This document shows, in pieces, positions 44,271 to 53,089 of a stretch of DNA of 64,000 nucleotides (positions within the stretch are counted from its first letter, which is position 1; the number at the start of each line of letters is the position of its first letter). A program made the translations under genes and the position numbers. Below the pieces are notes generated by a model. The model was given only the letters and a program-made list of their open reading frames with translations, was not told the origin of the DNA and searched no databases. This stretch comes from Flavobacterium sp. ALJ2 (lineage in GTDB: Bacteria; Bacteroidota; Bacteroidia; Flavobacteriales; Flavobacteriaceae): contig NZ_JADNRC010000004.1 in the NCBI RefSeq assembly GCF_015594725.1, positions 1 through 64,000 on the forward strand. The letters are read 5' to 3'.

Positions 44271-44414
44271 TTTAACGCATAGAAACATAGTTTTTGTACT
44301 CTATAAAAATAGGGGTTTCTCTTATTTTAAATACACAGAGCTAGCTATGTGAGAGAAATGTATTTCTTTTCGTTTTCTTTTTAATGCATAAAGTCTATGT
44401 TTCTATGCGTTAAA
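44271..44414. repeat. 144-bp palindromic intergenic element
   Basis: The outer 20-base arms (TTTAACGCATAGAAACATAG at 44271-44290, its exact complement at 44395-44414) are perfect. Nested pairings follow inside, TTTCTCT/AGAGAAA and a near-palindrome centred on AGCTAGCT (about 44335-44352). Probably a dispersed non-coding repeat. Confidence 0.75.
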
Positions 44415-44440
44415 TAAAGTTTTATAAAGAGTTACTATAA

Positions 44441-45022
44441 TTACTTTTTGTAAAAATTATTGTGGTCAATATATTCCCAAACTTTCTCGGGTAAAAGTGG
44501 TTGAATGTTCTTTCCTTCTTTAATATTATTACGAATAAAAGTAGAAGATATTTCTACAATAGGCGCATCTATTAAATGAATTTTAGGATGGTTTTTTAGT
44601 TCTAAATTTTCTACTTCAGATGAAATTCGAGGATAAACATAAATGTCATAATTTTCAAGAATCACCTCATAGTTTTTCCATTTATGAAGTGTTTTTAAAT
44701 TGTCTTCACCCATAATCAATGAAAACTTATGATTAGGATATCTTTCCTGTAAATGAACTAATGTGTTTACAGTGTAATTAGGCTGAGAGAGTTTAAATTC
44801 AATATCCGAGGGTTTTAACTTCTCAAAACTATCTGTAGCTAAATGAACCATTTGCAAGCGGTGATAGTCATCTAGTAAAGTACTCTTCTTTTTAAGAGGG
44901 TTATGAGGTGTGACTACCATCCAAACCTGGTCTAAATTGGCATGTTCTGCCATGTGATTGGCAATGATAAGATGCCCAACATGTATGGGATTGAAAGTTC
45001 CGAAATAAAGACCAATTTTCAT
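44441..45022 (-). CDS. nadD: Nicotinate-nucleotide adenylyltransferase
   Basis: This 193-residue nucleotidyltransferase has GLYFGTFNPIHVGHLIIANH (HxGH motif) and the ISSTFIRNNIKEG motif. NadD adenylylates nicotinate mononucleotide in NAD synthesis. It is convergent with the NAD/ADP-ribose operon across the palindromic element and carries no visible NrtR-like site of its own. It lies in a minus-strand run with doxX-like, gmk and yicC. Confidence 0.95.
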   Translation of the reverse strand: MKIGLYFGTFNPIHVGHLIIANHMAEHANLDQVWMVVTPHNPLKKKSTLLDDYHRLQMVHLATDSFEKLKPSDIEFKLSQPNYTVNTLVHLQERYPNHKFSLIMGEDNLKTLHKWKNYEVILENYDIYVYPRISSEVENLELKNHPKIHLIDAPIVEISSTFIRNNIKEGKNIQPLLPEKVWEYIDHNNFYKK

Positions 45023-45140
45023 AAAAAAGGTAATTTTTGTTTGATAGATTAAATAGCTTTAACTACAACAGTATTTAACTGGATGAGGTAGTGTTTATCT
45101 TTTTTACTTTCAAATTGTTCTAAAATAATAGCTGTTAAGC

Positions 45141-45563
45141 TTAAAAACGATTCTTTTTAGCAATGAAGTTGTCAATTGAGAACTTACCACTTCCTGTTAC
45201 AAAAAGGAGTAGATAAAACAATAGATATAAAGTCGCCATTTCTTTAACATCGATTGGGTCAGCTCCATGAACAACAAATACAGCAACTAACATTGTTACT
45301 ATTAAAGGTATAGAGGCTAATCTTGTTGCTAAACCTATTGCAATAAGAAATGAACATATAACTTCGGCAAAAACTGCAAGAGCTAAAGAGAAAGCACTTC
45401 CTACTCCCAGAGGATCAGGGAACTGAATTTCGCCTCCGGCTAATAGTGTATTTAACTTTGGTAAACCATGAAAGAGCATCAATGTTGCAATTGATAATCG
45501 GATTATAAGAATAATAAAATCTACGCTGTTTTCGTTTCTTTTTATTTGAAATAATCTATTCAT
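45141..45563 (-). CDS. DoxX-family membrane protein
   Basis: This 140-residue protein has four hydrophobic helices and the DoxX pattern: LIIRLSIATLMLFHGLPKL, FAEVICSFLIAIGLATRLAS, then MLVAVFVVHGADP and TLYLLFYLLLFVTGSGKFSID. Family members are inner-membrane proteins of mostly unknown, possibly redox, role. It lies between nadD and gmk. Confidence 0.9.
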   Translation of the reverse strand: MNRLFQIKRNENSVDFIILIIRLSIATLMLFHGLPKLNTLLAGGEIQFPDPLGVGSAFSLALAVFAEVICSFLIAIGLATRLASIPLIVTMLVAVFVVHGADPIDVKEMATLYLLFYLLLFVTGSGKFSIDNFIAKKNRF

Positions 45564-45634
45564 AATAGTACAGTATTTATTTTTATTTTAAAATAATTAG
45601 GGTTTTATGTTGCTTTTAGAGTGCAGAAAATCTA

Positions 45635-46207
45635 TTATTTATTAATGAATTCTTTTACCAGTTGGTATGCTTCTTCTTTGGCAGTATCTAAATCGTAATT
45701 TTTGATAATTTTGTCAAATTGAGGAGCAGTTGCTAATTCTACAGATGCTTTTGCAATACGCATATTTATTTTATCCTCACTTTCGGTAGAACGTTTTTTC
45801 AAGCGGATTTTTAGTTCATCTATACTTGGGGGTTTTACAAAAACGGCTAGAGTTTCTTCAGGAAATTTATGTTTGATACGCAATCCCCCAGAAACATCAA
45901 TGTCAAAAATAACATTTTTTCCTAATGCCCAAATACGTTCGATTTCGCTTTTTAAAGTCCCGTAAAAATTATCACGGTATACTTCTTCCCATTCCAGAAA
46001 ATCTTCGGCTTTAATGTGTTTTTTAAATTCTTGTAAGGAAATAAAATAATAATCAGTTCCATGAACTTCTTCTCCACGAGGCTCGCGAGAAGCTGCTGAA
46101 ATAGAAAATTCTAAGTTTAAATCTTCTTTACTCAATAAATGTCTAACGATGGTTGTTTTTCCTGAGCCGGAAGGTGCTGAGAAAACAATTAACTTTCCTT
46201 TGTTCAT
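45635..46207 (-). CDS. gmk: Guanylate kinase
   Basis: This 190-residue enzyme phosphorylates GMP to GDP. The P-loop is SAPSGSGKTTI; the GMP-binding region includes SAASREPRGEEVHGTDYYF; later DIDVSGGLRIK and the lid Arg residues (LKKRSTESEDKINMRI) are present. The start overlaps the stop of the upstream secreted-protein gene by ATGA, so it is translationally coupled to it. Confidence 0.97.
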   Translation of the reverse strand: MNKGKLIVFSAPSGSGKTTIVRHLLSKEDLNLEFSISAASREPRGEEVHGTDYYFISLQEFKKHIKAEDFLEWEEVYRDNFYGTLKSEIERIWALGKNVIFDIDVSGGLRIKHKFPEETLAVFVKPPSIDELKIRLKKRSTESEDKINMRIAKASVELATAPQFDKIIKNYDLDTAKEEAYQLVKEFINK

Positions 46208-47091
46208 TCTGTTTTAATTTCAATTAATTTCTCATTAATGGTAATTGTCTTTGCAATTTTTGTGTCAGAACCATTTTCAGATAATTTAAATTTTTTAATG
46301 TGTTTTACGTCACTCCTTATTCCTTCATAATAAACATTGCCTAAGCAACTTTCAATTTCTGTTCTTTGAATATTTATTAGGTTAAAATCAGAATCGTAGT
46401 TTAATATTGTGTATCCAGTCTCATTGCCAGCACCGCACATTCCTTGTATATTGAATCTCGAACCGTAGTCAAATTTTAATAATATTTTAGTACCTGTAGC
46501 CGCATTTGCAAAATTTACTAATTCAAAACCTCTATCATAAATCCCTAAATCCGAAAGGTTAATGTTTTTATTAATCTGGGGACTTTTTATGTTTAAAACC
46601 TGATATTCTTTCAAAATTGAAATGTCTTGATTGTAAAGTTCTAACTTTAATTTCTTTTTTCTATCAGTCCACTCATTACCCGATTTATCATCTTCAGAAT
46701 AAGTAAACTTTTCGTTAAATTCAGTTAAGTTCTTAAGAATATCTATTTTTTTCCAAACAGTCCCTTTAGGTTCAAAATTTAAAACCTGATCTTGCTGTTC
46801 TTTGGTCTTGAATGAATACAAGGTAAGTCCCCCGTCATAAATTCCTACAAGAGGGATTCTTTTCTTTATATTCTCATAATAATACCACCCTTTAACAGAG
46901 TATATTCTCATATGGTCTTCAGAAGAATTGTAAAAATTAAGATATACTGAGATTGGATATTTGCTATTAATCGAACCAGTCATTACTTTTTCTTCCGTTC
47001 GAATATTCTGAAGCTCAATTTTTAAATTTTGAGCAGATATATCAATCAAAGTTATAAATAGGGAAACCAGTAAGAGAAATCTTTTTTTCAT
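46204..47091 (-). CDS. Secreted protein of unknown function within the yicC-gmk operon
   Basis: This 295-residue protein has a signal peptide (MKKRFLLLVSLFITLIDISA, cleavage near Q21). The mature part is mainly beta, with conserved-looking YYYENIKKRIPLVGIYDGG and a MCGAGNETGYTILNYDSD segment containing Cys. I recognise no family. It starts 8 bases after yicC and overlaps gmk by 4, splitting the usually adjacent yicC-gmk pair, so it looks like an insertion into a housekeeping operon. Confidence 0.75.
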   Translation of the reverse strand: MKKRFLLLVSLFITLIDISAQNLKIELQNIRTEEKVMTGSINSKYPISVYLNFYNSSEDHMRIYSVKGWYYYENIKKRIPLVGIYDGGLTLYSFKTKEQQDQVLNFEPKGTVWKKIDILKNLTEFNEKFTYSEDDKSGNEWTDRKKKLKLELYNQDISILKEYQVLNIKSPQINKNINLSDLGIYDRGFELVNFANAATGTKILLKFDYGSRFNIQGMCGAGNETGYTILNYDSDFNLINIQRTEIESCLGNVYYEGIRSDVKHIKKFKLSENGSDTKIAKTITINEKLIEIKTE

Positions 47092-47099
47092 GAATCTAT

Positions 47100-47960
47100 C
47101 TAAAGTACATTTAAGACCTGCTCTTTAATTTTCTCTAATTCATCTTTCATCAGCACAACCAATTTTTGCATTTGGGCATGATTTGATTTGGATCCCATGG
47201 TGTTAATTTCACGACCCATTTCTTGAGTAATAAAACCTAACTTTCTACCATTGGCTTCAGTACCGTTAATAGTTTCTAAGAAATAATCCAGGTGATTGGT
47301 TAAACGTACTTTTTCTTCTGTTATATCTAATTTTTCAAGATAATAAATAAGCTCTTGTTCAAAACGATTCTCATCAATATTTACTTTAAGTTCCGAAATG
47401 GCAATTTGCAAACGATCTTTAATAGCCTGAACGCGTTCTGGGTCAAGTGCCAAAGCGTCTGTCATATATTGACGGATATTAGCTATCCTTAATTGGAATT
47501 CTTTTTCAAGTGATTCGCCTTCGTCTTTTCTGAAGCTTAAAATATTTTGTAGTGCTTCTTCAATTACAGTTTGAATTTGTTCCCAATCATTTTCGTCAAT
47601 TTCATCACGTTCCGTTTTTAATGTGTCTGGCATACGAATAGCCATTTTCATCAATTCAGTTTCATCAGCTTCGGGATAAATTTCTTTTAATTGATTGATA
47701 TAAATTCTCACGATAGGAACATTTACTTTCGTGGATGTTTGTTCAGAAGTACTTTCGATAAAAATAGAAAAATCGACTTTACCTCTTTCTAGTTTTAATG
47801 CAATTTGATTGCGTAAACCCAATTCCATTTCTCTGTAAAGTGAAGGCATTCTAACATTGAGGTCTAGGCCTTTACTGTTTAACGATTTTACTTCTACAGT
47901 AATTTTTTTTGTTGGCAATTGCAAAGTAGCTTTGCCAAACCCTGTCATGGATTGTATCAT
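47100..47960 (-). CDS. yicC: YicC-family endoribonuclease
   Basis: This 286-residue protein begins with the typical IQSMTGFGKATLQL and contains EVKSLNSKGLDLNVRMPSLY. The C-terminal NHLDYFLETI and GRKLGFITQEMGREINTMGS motifs are intact. YicC/YloC proteins are ribonucleases that affect small-RNA stability. It is the first gene of a minus-strand operon with the secreted protein and gmk, with TATCTTTG upstream. Confidence 0.94.
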   Translation of the reverse strand: MIQSMTGFGKATLQLPTKKITVEVKSLNSKGLDLNVRMPSLYREMELGLRNQIALKLERGKVDFSIFIESTSEQTSTKVNVPIVRIYINQLKEIYPEADETELMKMAIRMPDTLKTERDEIDENDWEQIQTVIEEALQNILSFRKDEGESLEKEFQLRIANIRQYMTDALALDPERVQAIKDRLQIAISELKVNIDENRFEQELIYYLEKLDITEEKVRLTNHLDYFLETINGTEANGRKLGFITQEMGREINTMGSKSNHAQMQKLVVLMKDELEKIKEQVLNVL

Positions 47961-47979
47961 ATAATTGGATATAAAGGGG

Positions 47980-47987
47980 CAAAGATA
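47980..47987 (-). promoter_or_regulatory. -7 element of the yicC operon
   Basis: The minus strand reads TATCTTTG, 19 bases before the yicC ATG. Confidence 0.5.
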
Positions 47988-48017
47988 ATGAAATATTTGC
48001 TGTAATGCTGTTGAAGG

Positions 48018-48371
48018 TTATTTGGTTAAAACTTTCATTACCTGTAGGATGTTTTGTTGCGAGTTGCCAATGTAAATTTTATCATCAATAATAAACACAG
48101 GACGGCTCAAGAAAGTATAATGTTCTAGTATATATTTTTTAAAGTCAGCTTCAGTCAATGATTTGTTTTTTAAATCCATCGATTTATACAATTGTGCTTT
48201 TTTACTAAACAGCGCTTCGTAGCTACCAGAAAGACGATACATTTCTTCAAGTTCGGTTTCTGTAATTGGATTTTGCTTGATGTCATGAAATACCAAATCT
48301 ATATCTTTAGGTAATCCTTTTATTATTTTGCGACAAGTATCGCAAGTGGCGAGGTAGTATATTTTATTCAT
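48018..48371 (-). CDS. ArsC/Spx-family thioredoxin-fold protein
   Basis: This 117-residue protein starts NKIYYLATCDTCRKIIKGLP, the ArsC-family CxxC, with the LSRPVFIIDDKIYIG segment (R-P dipeptide) later on. It could be a glutaredoxin-coupled arsenate reductase-like or YffB-like protein. There is no arsenic resistance gene nearby. Family assignment is firm; substrate is not. Confidence 0.88.
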   Translation of the reverse strand: MNKIYYLATCDTCRKIIKGLPKDIDLVFHDIKQNPITETELEEMYRLSGSYEALFSKKAQLYKSMDLKNKSLTEADFKKYILEHYTFLSRPVFIIDDKIYIGNSQQNILQVMKVLTK

Positions 48372-48444
48372 AGTGTCGAAATTTTGAGTACAAAGAAAAC
48401 CCTTTTAAGATTCAAAATGTCTATTTTTATAAAAAAACAGAACC

Positions 48445-48900
48445 ATGAACCAAACATTTGAAACAATTAGAGTGAGTAGAAAATTGACATCACAATTTTT
48501 AGAGAATTATTCATTAGAACAACTAAATAAAATTCCAGAGGGTTTTAATAATAATATAATTTGGAATATTGCACATGTTATTGTCACGCAACAACTTTTA
48601 GTATATAAATTGTCGGGATTGCCAATGATGGTTTCAGATGAGTTAGTGGACAAATATAGAAAAGGAACTAAACCTGATGGAGCAATATCGCAAGTTGAAC
48701 TCGATGAAATTAAATCATTACTCTTTGAAACTATAAATCAAACTGAATTAGATTATAATGCTAAAGTGTTTAAGTCATACAATGAATTAACTACAAGTCT
48801 TGGTTTTGCTCTTAAACGTATTGAGGATGCATTATCTTTTAATAACTATCATGAAGCACTTCACGTTGGAATCATGATGAGTATTCGAAAATTTATTTAA
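48445..48900 (+). CDS. DinB-superfamily protein
   Basis: This 151-residue helical-bundle protein has the DinB_2-type pattern: [19 protein letters not shown] with one His near the middle of the first half, and [15 protein letters not shown] at the C-terminus supplying the other His ligands. Probably metal-binding. It is convergent with the RlpA-like gene, their stop regions overlapping by 8 bases. Confidence 0.8.
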   Translation: MNQTFETIRVSRKLTSQFLENYSLEQLNKIPEGFNNNIIWNIAHVIVTQQLLVYKLSGLPMMVSDELVDKYRKGTKPDGAISQVELDEIKSLLFETINQTELDYNAKVFKSYNELTTSLGFALKRIEDALSFNNYHEALHVGIMMSIRKFI

Positions 48901-49402
48901 TTTTTTCTATTATTTCAATAGTTACTTTCATTGCGCCCGCACCTTTGTTTTTGGTAATATCCATAAATGCACGTTTAGATAAATCTATTTCACGTGTTTT
49001 TACAAATGGCCCTCTGTCTGTAATTACTACAATTACAAACTTTCCGTTGGCTTCGTTTGTTACTTTTACTTTGGTGCCAAAAGGGAGTTTTTTGTGAGCA
49101 GCAGTATATTTATTGTTATTGAAGCGACTTCCGTTTGCAGTTTTTCGTCCATTAAAACGATCAGCATAGTAGGAAGCGTGAGCAGATTTTTTGTATATTT
49201 TTAATCTAGAATTTTTATCTATAGTTATAGAGTCTTTTTCGGTATTAGTAGGAGAAGCAACTGTTTTGTTTTTTAGGTTCTTTAAGGTATCCTGTATTAT
49301 TTTAGGATCAACAGGTTTTGTTTGGCTGGTTATATATGAAAAACCACAACTTAGAAAAGTAATGACTAGGATAGAAAGTATGATATTTTTTTTGTTACTC
49401 AT
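48893..49402 (-). CDS. RlpA-like double-psi beta-barrel lipoprotein
   Basis: This 169-residue protein has a lipobox-like signal ([11 protein letters not shown], Cys 19), a linker and a C-terminal DPBB domain. That domain has the RlpA motifs [38 protein letters not shown] and [20 protein letters not shown]. RlpA proteins bind or cleave peptidoglycan strands lacking stem peptides; there is no SPOR domain here. The catalytic Asp of ITDRGPF is present. Its stop end overlaps the convergent DinB-like gene by 8 bases. Confidence 0.9.
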   Translation of the reverse strand: MSNKKNIILSILVITFLSCGFSYITSQTKPVDPKIIQDTLKNLKNKTVASPTNTEKDSITIDKNSRLKIYKKSAHASYYADRFNGRKTANGSRFNNNKYTAAHKKLPFGTKVKVTNEANGKFVIVVITDRGPFVKTREIDLSKRAFMDITKNKGAGAMKVTIEIIEKIK

Positions 49403-49486
49403 AAATTTTATTTTTAAGGTGATAAATTACACAAATAATATGCCGAAAATAAAAAAAGCCCTATAATTAGGGCCTTACTTGTGCTT

Positions 49487-49909
49487 TTAGAACCATAAGT
49501 TCCATGGTAATCTACTTAAAATCAATACTAATCCTAAACCGTAAAAGATTGAAAATGTTTTGAATTTAGATTCACTAGTGATTAAGTTTTTATGTTTTGA
49601 CCAGCCAATAGTTATCAAAATGATTGCAATGATATTGATTAATGGGTGCTCTAGTGAAGTAAGTCTAAGTTCTGCGTTTGCCATTTGTCCAAAAGCTGCT
49701 TTACCAAGTGGAGAAATAAAATAAAGAATCAAACCAATTAATAATTGTGTATGAGTTGCAATTAAAGTAAAAAGCCCAATCTTACGATCTGTAGATGTAA
49801 AATCTTTTTTTGAAGTAAAACCGATGATGGCATTTATAACAGCAACCAATAAAAGTATTAAGACAAGATATGCCCATCCTGAATGAAATTTTTGTATGAA
49901 ATCGTACAT
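49487..49909 (-). CDS. Conserved four-helix membrane protein
   Basis: This 140-residue protein has four membrane helices, starting YDFIQKFHSGWAYLVLILLL; conserved His are in FHSGW, ATHTQLLIG and SLEHPLINI. The layout resembles small b-type-cytochrome-like membrane proteins, but heme binding is only a guess from paired His. The frame extends to 49981, yet TATATTTG and TAATTTTG elements lie in that extension, so the ATG at 49909 is chosen. Confidence 0.75.
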   Translation of the reverse strand: MYDFIQKFHSGWAYLVLILLLVAVINAIIGFTSKKDFTSTDRKIGLFTLIATHTQLLIGLILYFISPLGKAAFGQMANAELRLTSLEHPLINIIAIILITIGWSKHKNLITSESKFKTFSIFYGLGLVLILSRLPWNLWF

Positions 49910-49928
49910 AGAACTAAAGTTTTTTAAA

Positions 49929-49936
49929 CAAATATA
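49929..49936 (-). promoter_or_regulatory. -7 element of the four-helix membrane protein gene
   Basis: The minus strand reads TATATTTG, 20 bases before the ATG at 49909. Confidence 0.45.
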
Positions 49937-49955
49937 AACAAAATTATGGCATAAA

Positions 49956-49991
49956 AAAAACGGCATTAAGCTAAAAGCCAATGCCGTTTTT
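49956..49991 (-). terminator. Terminator of the TonB receptor gene
   Basis: AAAAACGGCATT (49956-49967) pairs with AATGCCGTTTTT (49980-49991). On the minus strand it is followed by further T and lies 24 bases after the receptor stop. Confidence 0.85.
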
Positions 49992-50014
49992 GATAATTAT
50001 TTTGATTCTAAATA

Positions 50015-52768
50015 TTAGAAATTATAACTTAGTGTAAAGTTCCAAGTTCTTCCAAAACCAAAGTAAACGTTGTTGTTTGTCGCTATGCCTTTGTAAGTTG
50101 CTTGTGTAGGGTAATCAGCAGCAAAAAAATTAGTTTTAGATTCAGCAATGTAAACTTTGTCTAAAACGTTGTTTACATTTAATCTGAAGTTAAATGAATT
50201 ATCTCTGTTTTTACCAACTAACATTTTGTATGAGAAACCAGCGTCAAGTAAACCGTAGTTTGGTAATTCTAAAGAACCTCTATTGTCAGGTTTGTCAAAG
50301 TTTATTGGAGCGATAGATGCATACAATTTGTCATTGTAGTTGTAGTTTGCGTCTATTGTTACTCTTTCTAACACTTCATAAGATGCACCTAAAGATGCTG
50401 TTAATTGAGCAGCGTCACCAACTTTTACTTTGTCTAAATATAAAGTTTTATTAGCTAACCCTTCAATTGGATTATTTGCAGAATCGTAAGTGTTACTTAT
50501 ACTGTTTCCGTTGTATATCCAGTTTCCAATAGAGAACATACCAGTAACTTTTAATTTGTCACTTAATTTTGCATTACCTTCAAATTCTATACCACTATGT
50601 GTTTCTGATATTCCAGAGTAATCTAAGTACCCACCGATATTTGTTGGAGAGCCATCGTTACCTCTCTGATATCTGTCTTTCCAAGTTGTGTGGTAAAGGT
50701 TTACGTTACCATTAAATACAGCAGAACGGAAACCGTATCCAGCTTCTAGACCTACAATTTTTTCGTTGGTCAAGTTACCATTTAATACATTTCTAAAGTT
50801 TGGGTAAACACTTGTAAAGAATGGTTGTTTTGAGTAGTAACCAGCATTTACAAATACATTGTGTTGTTCGTTGATGTTGTAGTTAACTCCAGCTTTTATG
50901 TTACCACCAAGTATGTTTTCATAATCAGTTTTTGCAATAGGGTTTTCTGGTGTATAGTTAAAACGGTCAGCCCTTTTGAAACCTTGTTGAGAGATCCCTC
51001 CTTGTAAGAATGCAGTTAAATTATCTTTAGAGTATTCTAATTGAGTAAATGCCCCGTACCAATTTACATTTCCATCATAATCATATCCTAATTTTTCATT
51101 AGCTGTTGCTTTAGCAAAAGGATTTAAAGATGGTTTAAGAGGGAAAATTTCTGTTAAGATTCTATTTGGATTGTTAACATCAGTTTTATCAAGAAATGCA
51201 TTTGCACCATATAGATCATTTAATGTTTGATAGTGGATACCTTTGTATGTTCTTAAATCAACACCAAAATCTAATGTTAGAGTTTGTGATAATTTTTTGT
51301 TTAAACTTATGATACCGCCGTACCAGTTGTGAGAGTTAAAAGATGATACTTGAGAGATACCTGAAGTGTTATTAATTACACCAGCTGATGATCTTCCAGT
51401 ATCAGCGCCATTAAGATATTGACCTCCGATTTGTTGTCTTTGGTAAGTTGTGCTACCAATTTGAATTGGTTTTCCAGAATTCCATGCTTGGATTTTGTCC
51501 CAGTCTACTAAACCATTTGCAGTTCTAAAGGCAGCACTTGCGTAGTTGTTACCTCTAACACCACCAGTAGTTGTAGCACCAGCTCCACGACCCCAAGATC
51601 CATAAACTACTGTAGATAATTTTGTAGTTTCATTTATATTCCAATCCCAGTTGATAGAACCTACTGGTTTGTGGTAATAATTAGTTCTTAAGTTATATTG
51701 TTCGCCATTTAAATATCCCCAATCAGAGTTGTATCTTGTGTTTGGTTCTCCGTTTGATCCATATTTTAGGTAAGTGTCAAGAGAGATAAATGTACTTCTT
51801 TGATCGTGCCATTGTGGAGCACCTGTGAAACTAAATTGAATATCGTGTTTGTCATTTGGTTTGTAACCCAAAGCGATATAATAATTCTTTCCTTCAAATT
51901 TAGTTCCATCTATATAACCGTCACCAGTTGTTGAACTTAATAATATAGACGCAGAAAGACCATTTTTCATAAGTCCAGTGTTGTAAGAACCTTGTACTTT
52001 TAAGTAGTTTGCATTTCCGAAACCAGAAGCAAAACTTCCTCCTTCTTTTAAATCAGAACTTTTAGTTAAAATATTTATTGTTCCACCTACAGAAGCAATG
52101 GCTAATTTAGAAGAACCTAAACCTCTTTGTACTTGCATTGCTGAAGTTACATCTGAAAGTCCAGCCCAGTTACTCCAGTAAACAGTTCCACCTTCCATGT
52201 CGTTAATTGGAACACCATTTACCATCACAGCAATGTTCTTTTGGTCAAATCCACGAATGTTTATTCTTGAATCTCCAAAACCACCTCCAGATTTAGTAAC
52301 ATATACAGATGGTGTATTTTTTAAGATTTCAGGAAATTCCTGAGTTCCTAATTTTGCTTGAATTTCTGAAGCTTTAATTGTAGAAGCTGCAACAGGTGTT
52401 TTTCTGTCTTTTGCAATGTCAAGAACCCCACTTTTTATAACGATCTCCTCTAATTGGTTAGAGTTTGAAGTTAAAATGATAGTTCCTAAATTAACAGTTC
52501 CTCCTTTAGAAAGAGAAAATTTAACTGTTTTAGAATCGTAACCTAGGTAAGAAATAACTACTTCTCCAGATGCTACTGAAGTTGTAATAGTAAATTTACC
52601 ATCAAAATCGCTAGAACCAGCATCAGTTGATCCTTTAACAACAGCGTTAGCTCCGGGTAAAGAATTTGAACCATCGGTAATAGTACCTGTGATTTTTCCT
52701 TGCGAAAATACGGTTGAAACTATCATGAACAATAGTCCTGTGAGTAACCAATTTTTCATTGTCTTCAT
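50015..52768 (-). CDS. TonB-dependent outer-membrane receptor
   Basis: This 917-residue protein has a signal peptide ending VFSQ (about residue 23) and a carboxypeptidase-regulatory-like beta-sandwich (GKITGTITDGSNSLPGANAV, residues 25-105). A TonB-box-like segment (LEEIVIKSG), a plug domain (FPEILKNTPSVYVTKSGGGF, RINIRGFDQKNIAVMVNGVP) and a 22-strand barrel ending WNFTLSYNF follow. There is no SusD partner, so it is probably not a Sus-type glycan importer; iron-chelate uptake is possible. The substrate cannot be told. Monocistronic with a strong terminator. Confidence 0.93.
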   Translation of the reverse strand: MKTMKNWLLTGLLFMIVSTVFSQGKITGTITDGSNSLPGANAVVKGSTDAGSSDFDGKFTITTSVASGEVVISYLGYDSKTVKFSLSKGGTVNLGTIILTSNSNQLEEIVIKSGVLDIAKDRKTPVAASTIKASEIQAKLGTQEFPEILKNTPSVYVTKSGGGFGDSRINIRGFDQKNIAVMVNGVPINDMEGGTVYWSNWAGLSDVTSAMQVQRGLGSSKLAIASVGGTINILTKSSDLKEGGSFASGFGNANYLKVQGSYNTGLMKNGLSASILLSSTTGDGYIDGTKFEGKNYYIALGYKPNDKHDIQFSFTGAPQWHDQRSTFISLDTYLKYGSNGEPNTRYNSDWGYLNGEQYNLRTNYYHKPVGSINWDWNINETTKLSTVVYGSWGRGAGATTTGGVRGNNYASAAFRTANGLVDWDKIQAWNSGKPIQIGSTTYQRQQIGGQYLNGADTGRSSAGVINNTSGISQVSSFNSHNWYGGIISLNKKLSQTLTLDFGVDLRTYKGIHYQTLNDLYGANAFLDKTDVNNPNRILTEIFPLKPSLNPFAKATANEKLGYDYDGNVNWYGAFTQLEYSKDNLTAFLQGGISQQGFKRADRFNYTPENPIAKTDYENILGGNIKAGVNYNINEQHNVFVNAGYYSKQPFFTSVYPNFRNVLNGNLTNEKIVGLEAGYGFRSAVFNGNVNLYHTTWKDRYQRGNDGSPTNIGGYLDYSGISETHSGIEFEGNAKLSDKLKVTGMFSIGNWIYNGNSISNTYDSANNPIEGLANKTLYLDKVKVGDAAQLTASLGASYEVLERVTIDANYNYNDKLYASIAPINFDKPDNRGSLELPNYGLLDAGFSYKMLVGKNRDNSFNFRLNVNNVLDKVYIAESKTNFFAADYPTQATYKGIATNNNVYFGFGRTWNFTLSYNF

Positions 52769-52793
52769 TTGTTATTTAGTTAATTGTTTTTGG

Positions 52794-52801
52794 CAAAATT
52801 A
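52794..52801 (-). promoter_or_regulatory. -7 element of the TonB receptor gene
   Basis: The minus strand reads TAATTTTG, 26 bases before the ATG at 52768. Confidence 0.45.
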
Positions 52802-53022
52802 TAACAAATTAATCGGATTATGTTATCAAAACGTTAAGAAAATAATGTTTTGCGTAATCTCTTGAGTATTAAAGCGGTTTTATTGATTTATAGTAAAGAA
52901 ATTAATGTTTTTTTGATTTTTAGGGCTGATTATTTGTTAAAATGGCAATGGGGTGTAGTGAGAAATTAAGACCTGATGTTAAATTTATATAAACAGAACG
53001 TGCTGAGGACTAGTATTATAAG

Positions 53023-53060
53023 AAAAAGCTTATTGATTATTTATTAATCAATAAGCTTTT
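53023..53060 (-). terminator. Terminator of pgi
   Basis: A perfect 16-base stem AAAAGCTTATTGATTA (53024-53039) with its complement at 53045-53060, a 5-base loop, and T-run on the minus strand, 30 bases after the pgi stop. Confidence 0.85.
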
Positions 53061-53089
53061 ATATATTGTGTAGTATTAAGTTCGGGGAT

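Larger units (their letters stand above)
52769..53089. other. Intergenic region between pgi and the TonB receptor
   Basis: This 321-base spacer holds the pgi terminator (53023-53060) and the receptor's -7 element (52794-52801). No Fur-like or other operator and no coding frame are recognised in the remainder. Confidence 0.6.

Noticed and set aside
49910..49981. 24-codon extension of the four-helix membrane protein
   Set aside because: Two -7 elements lie in it, so transcription probably starts inside.
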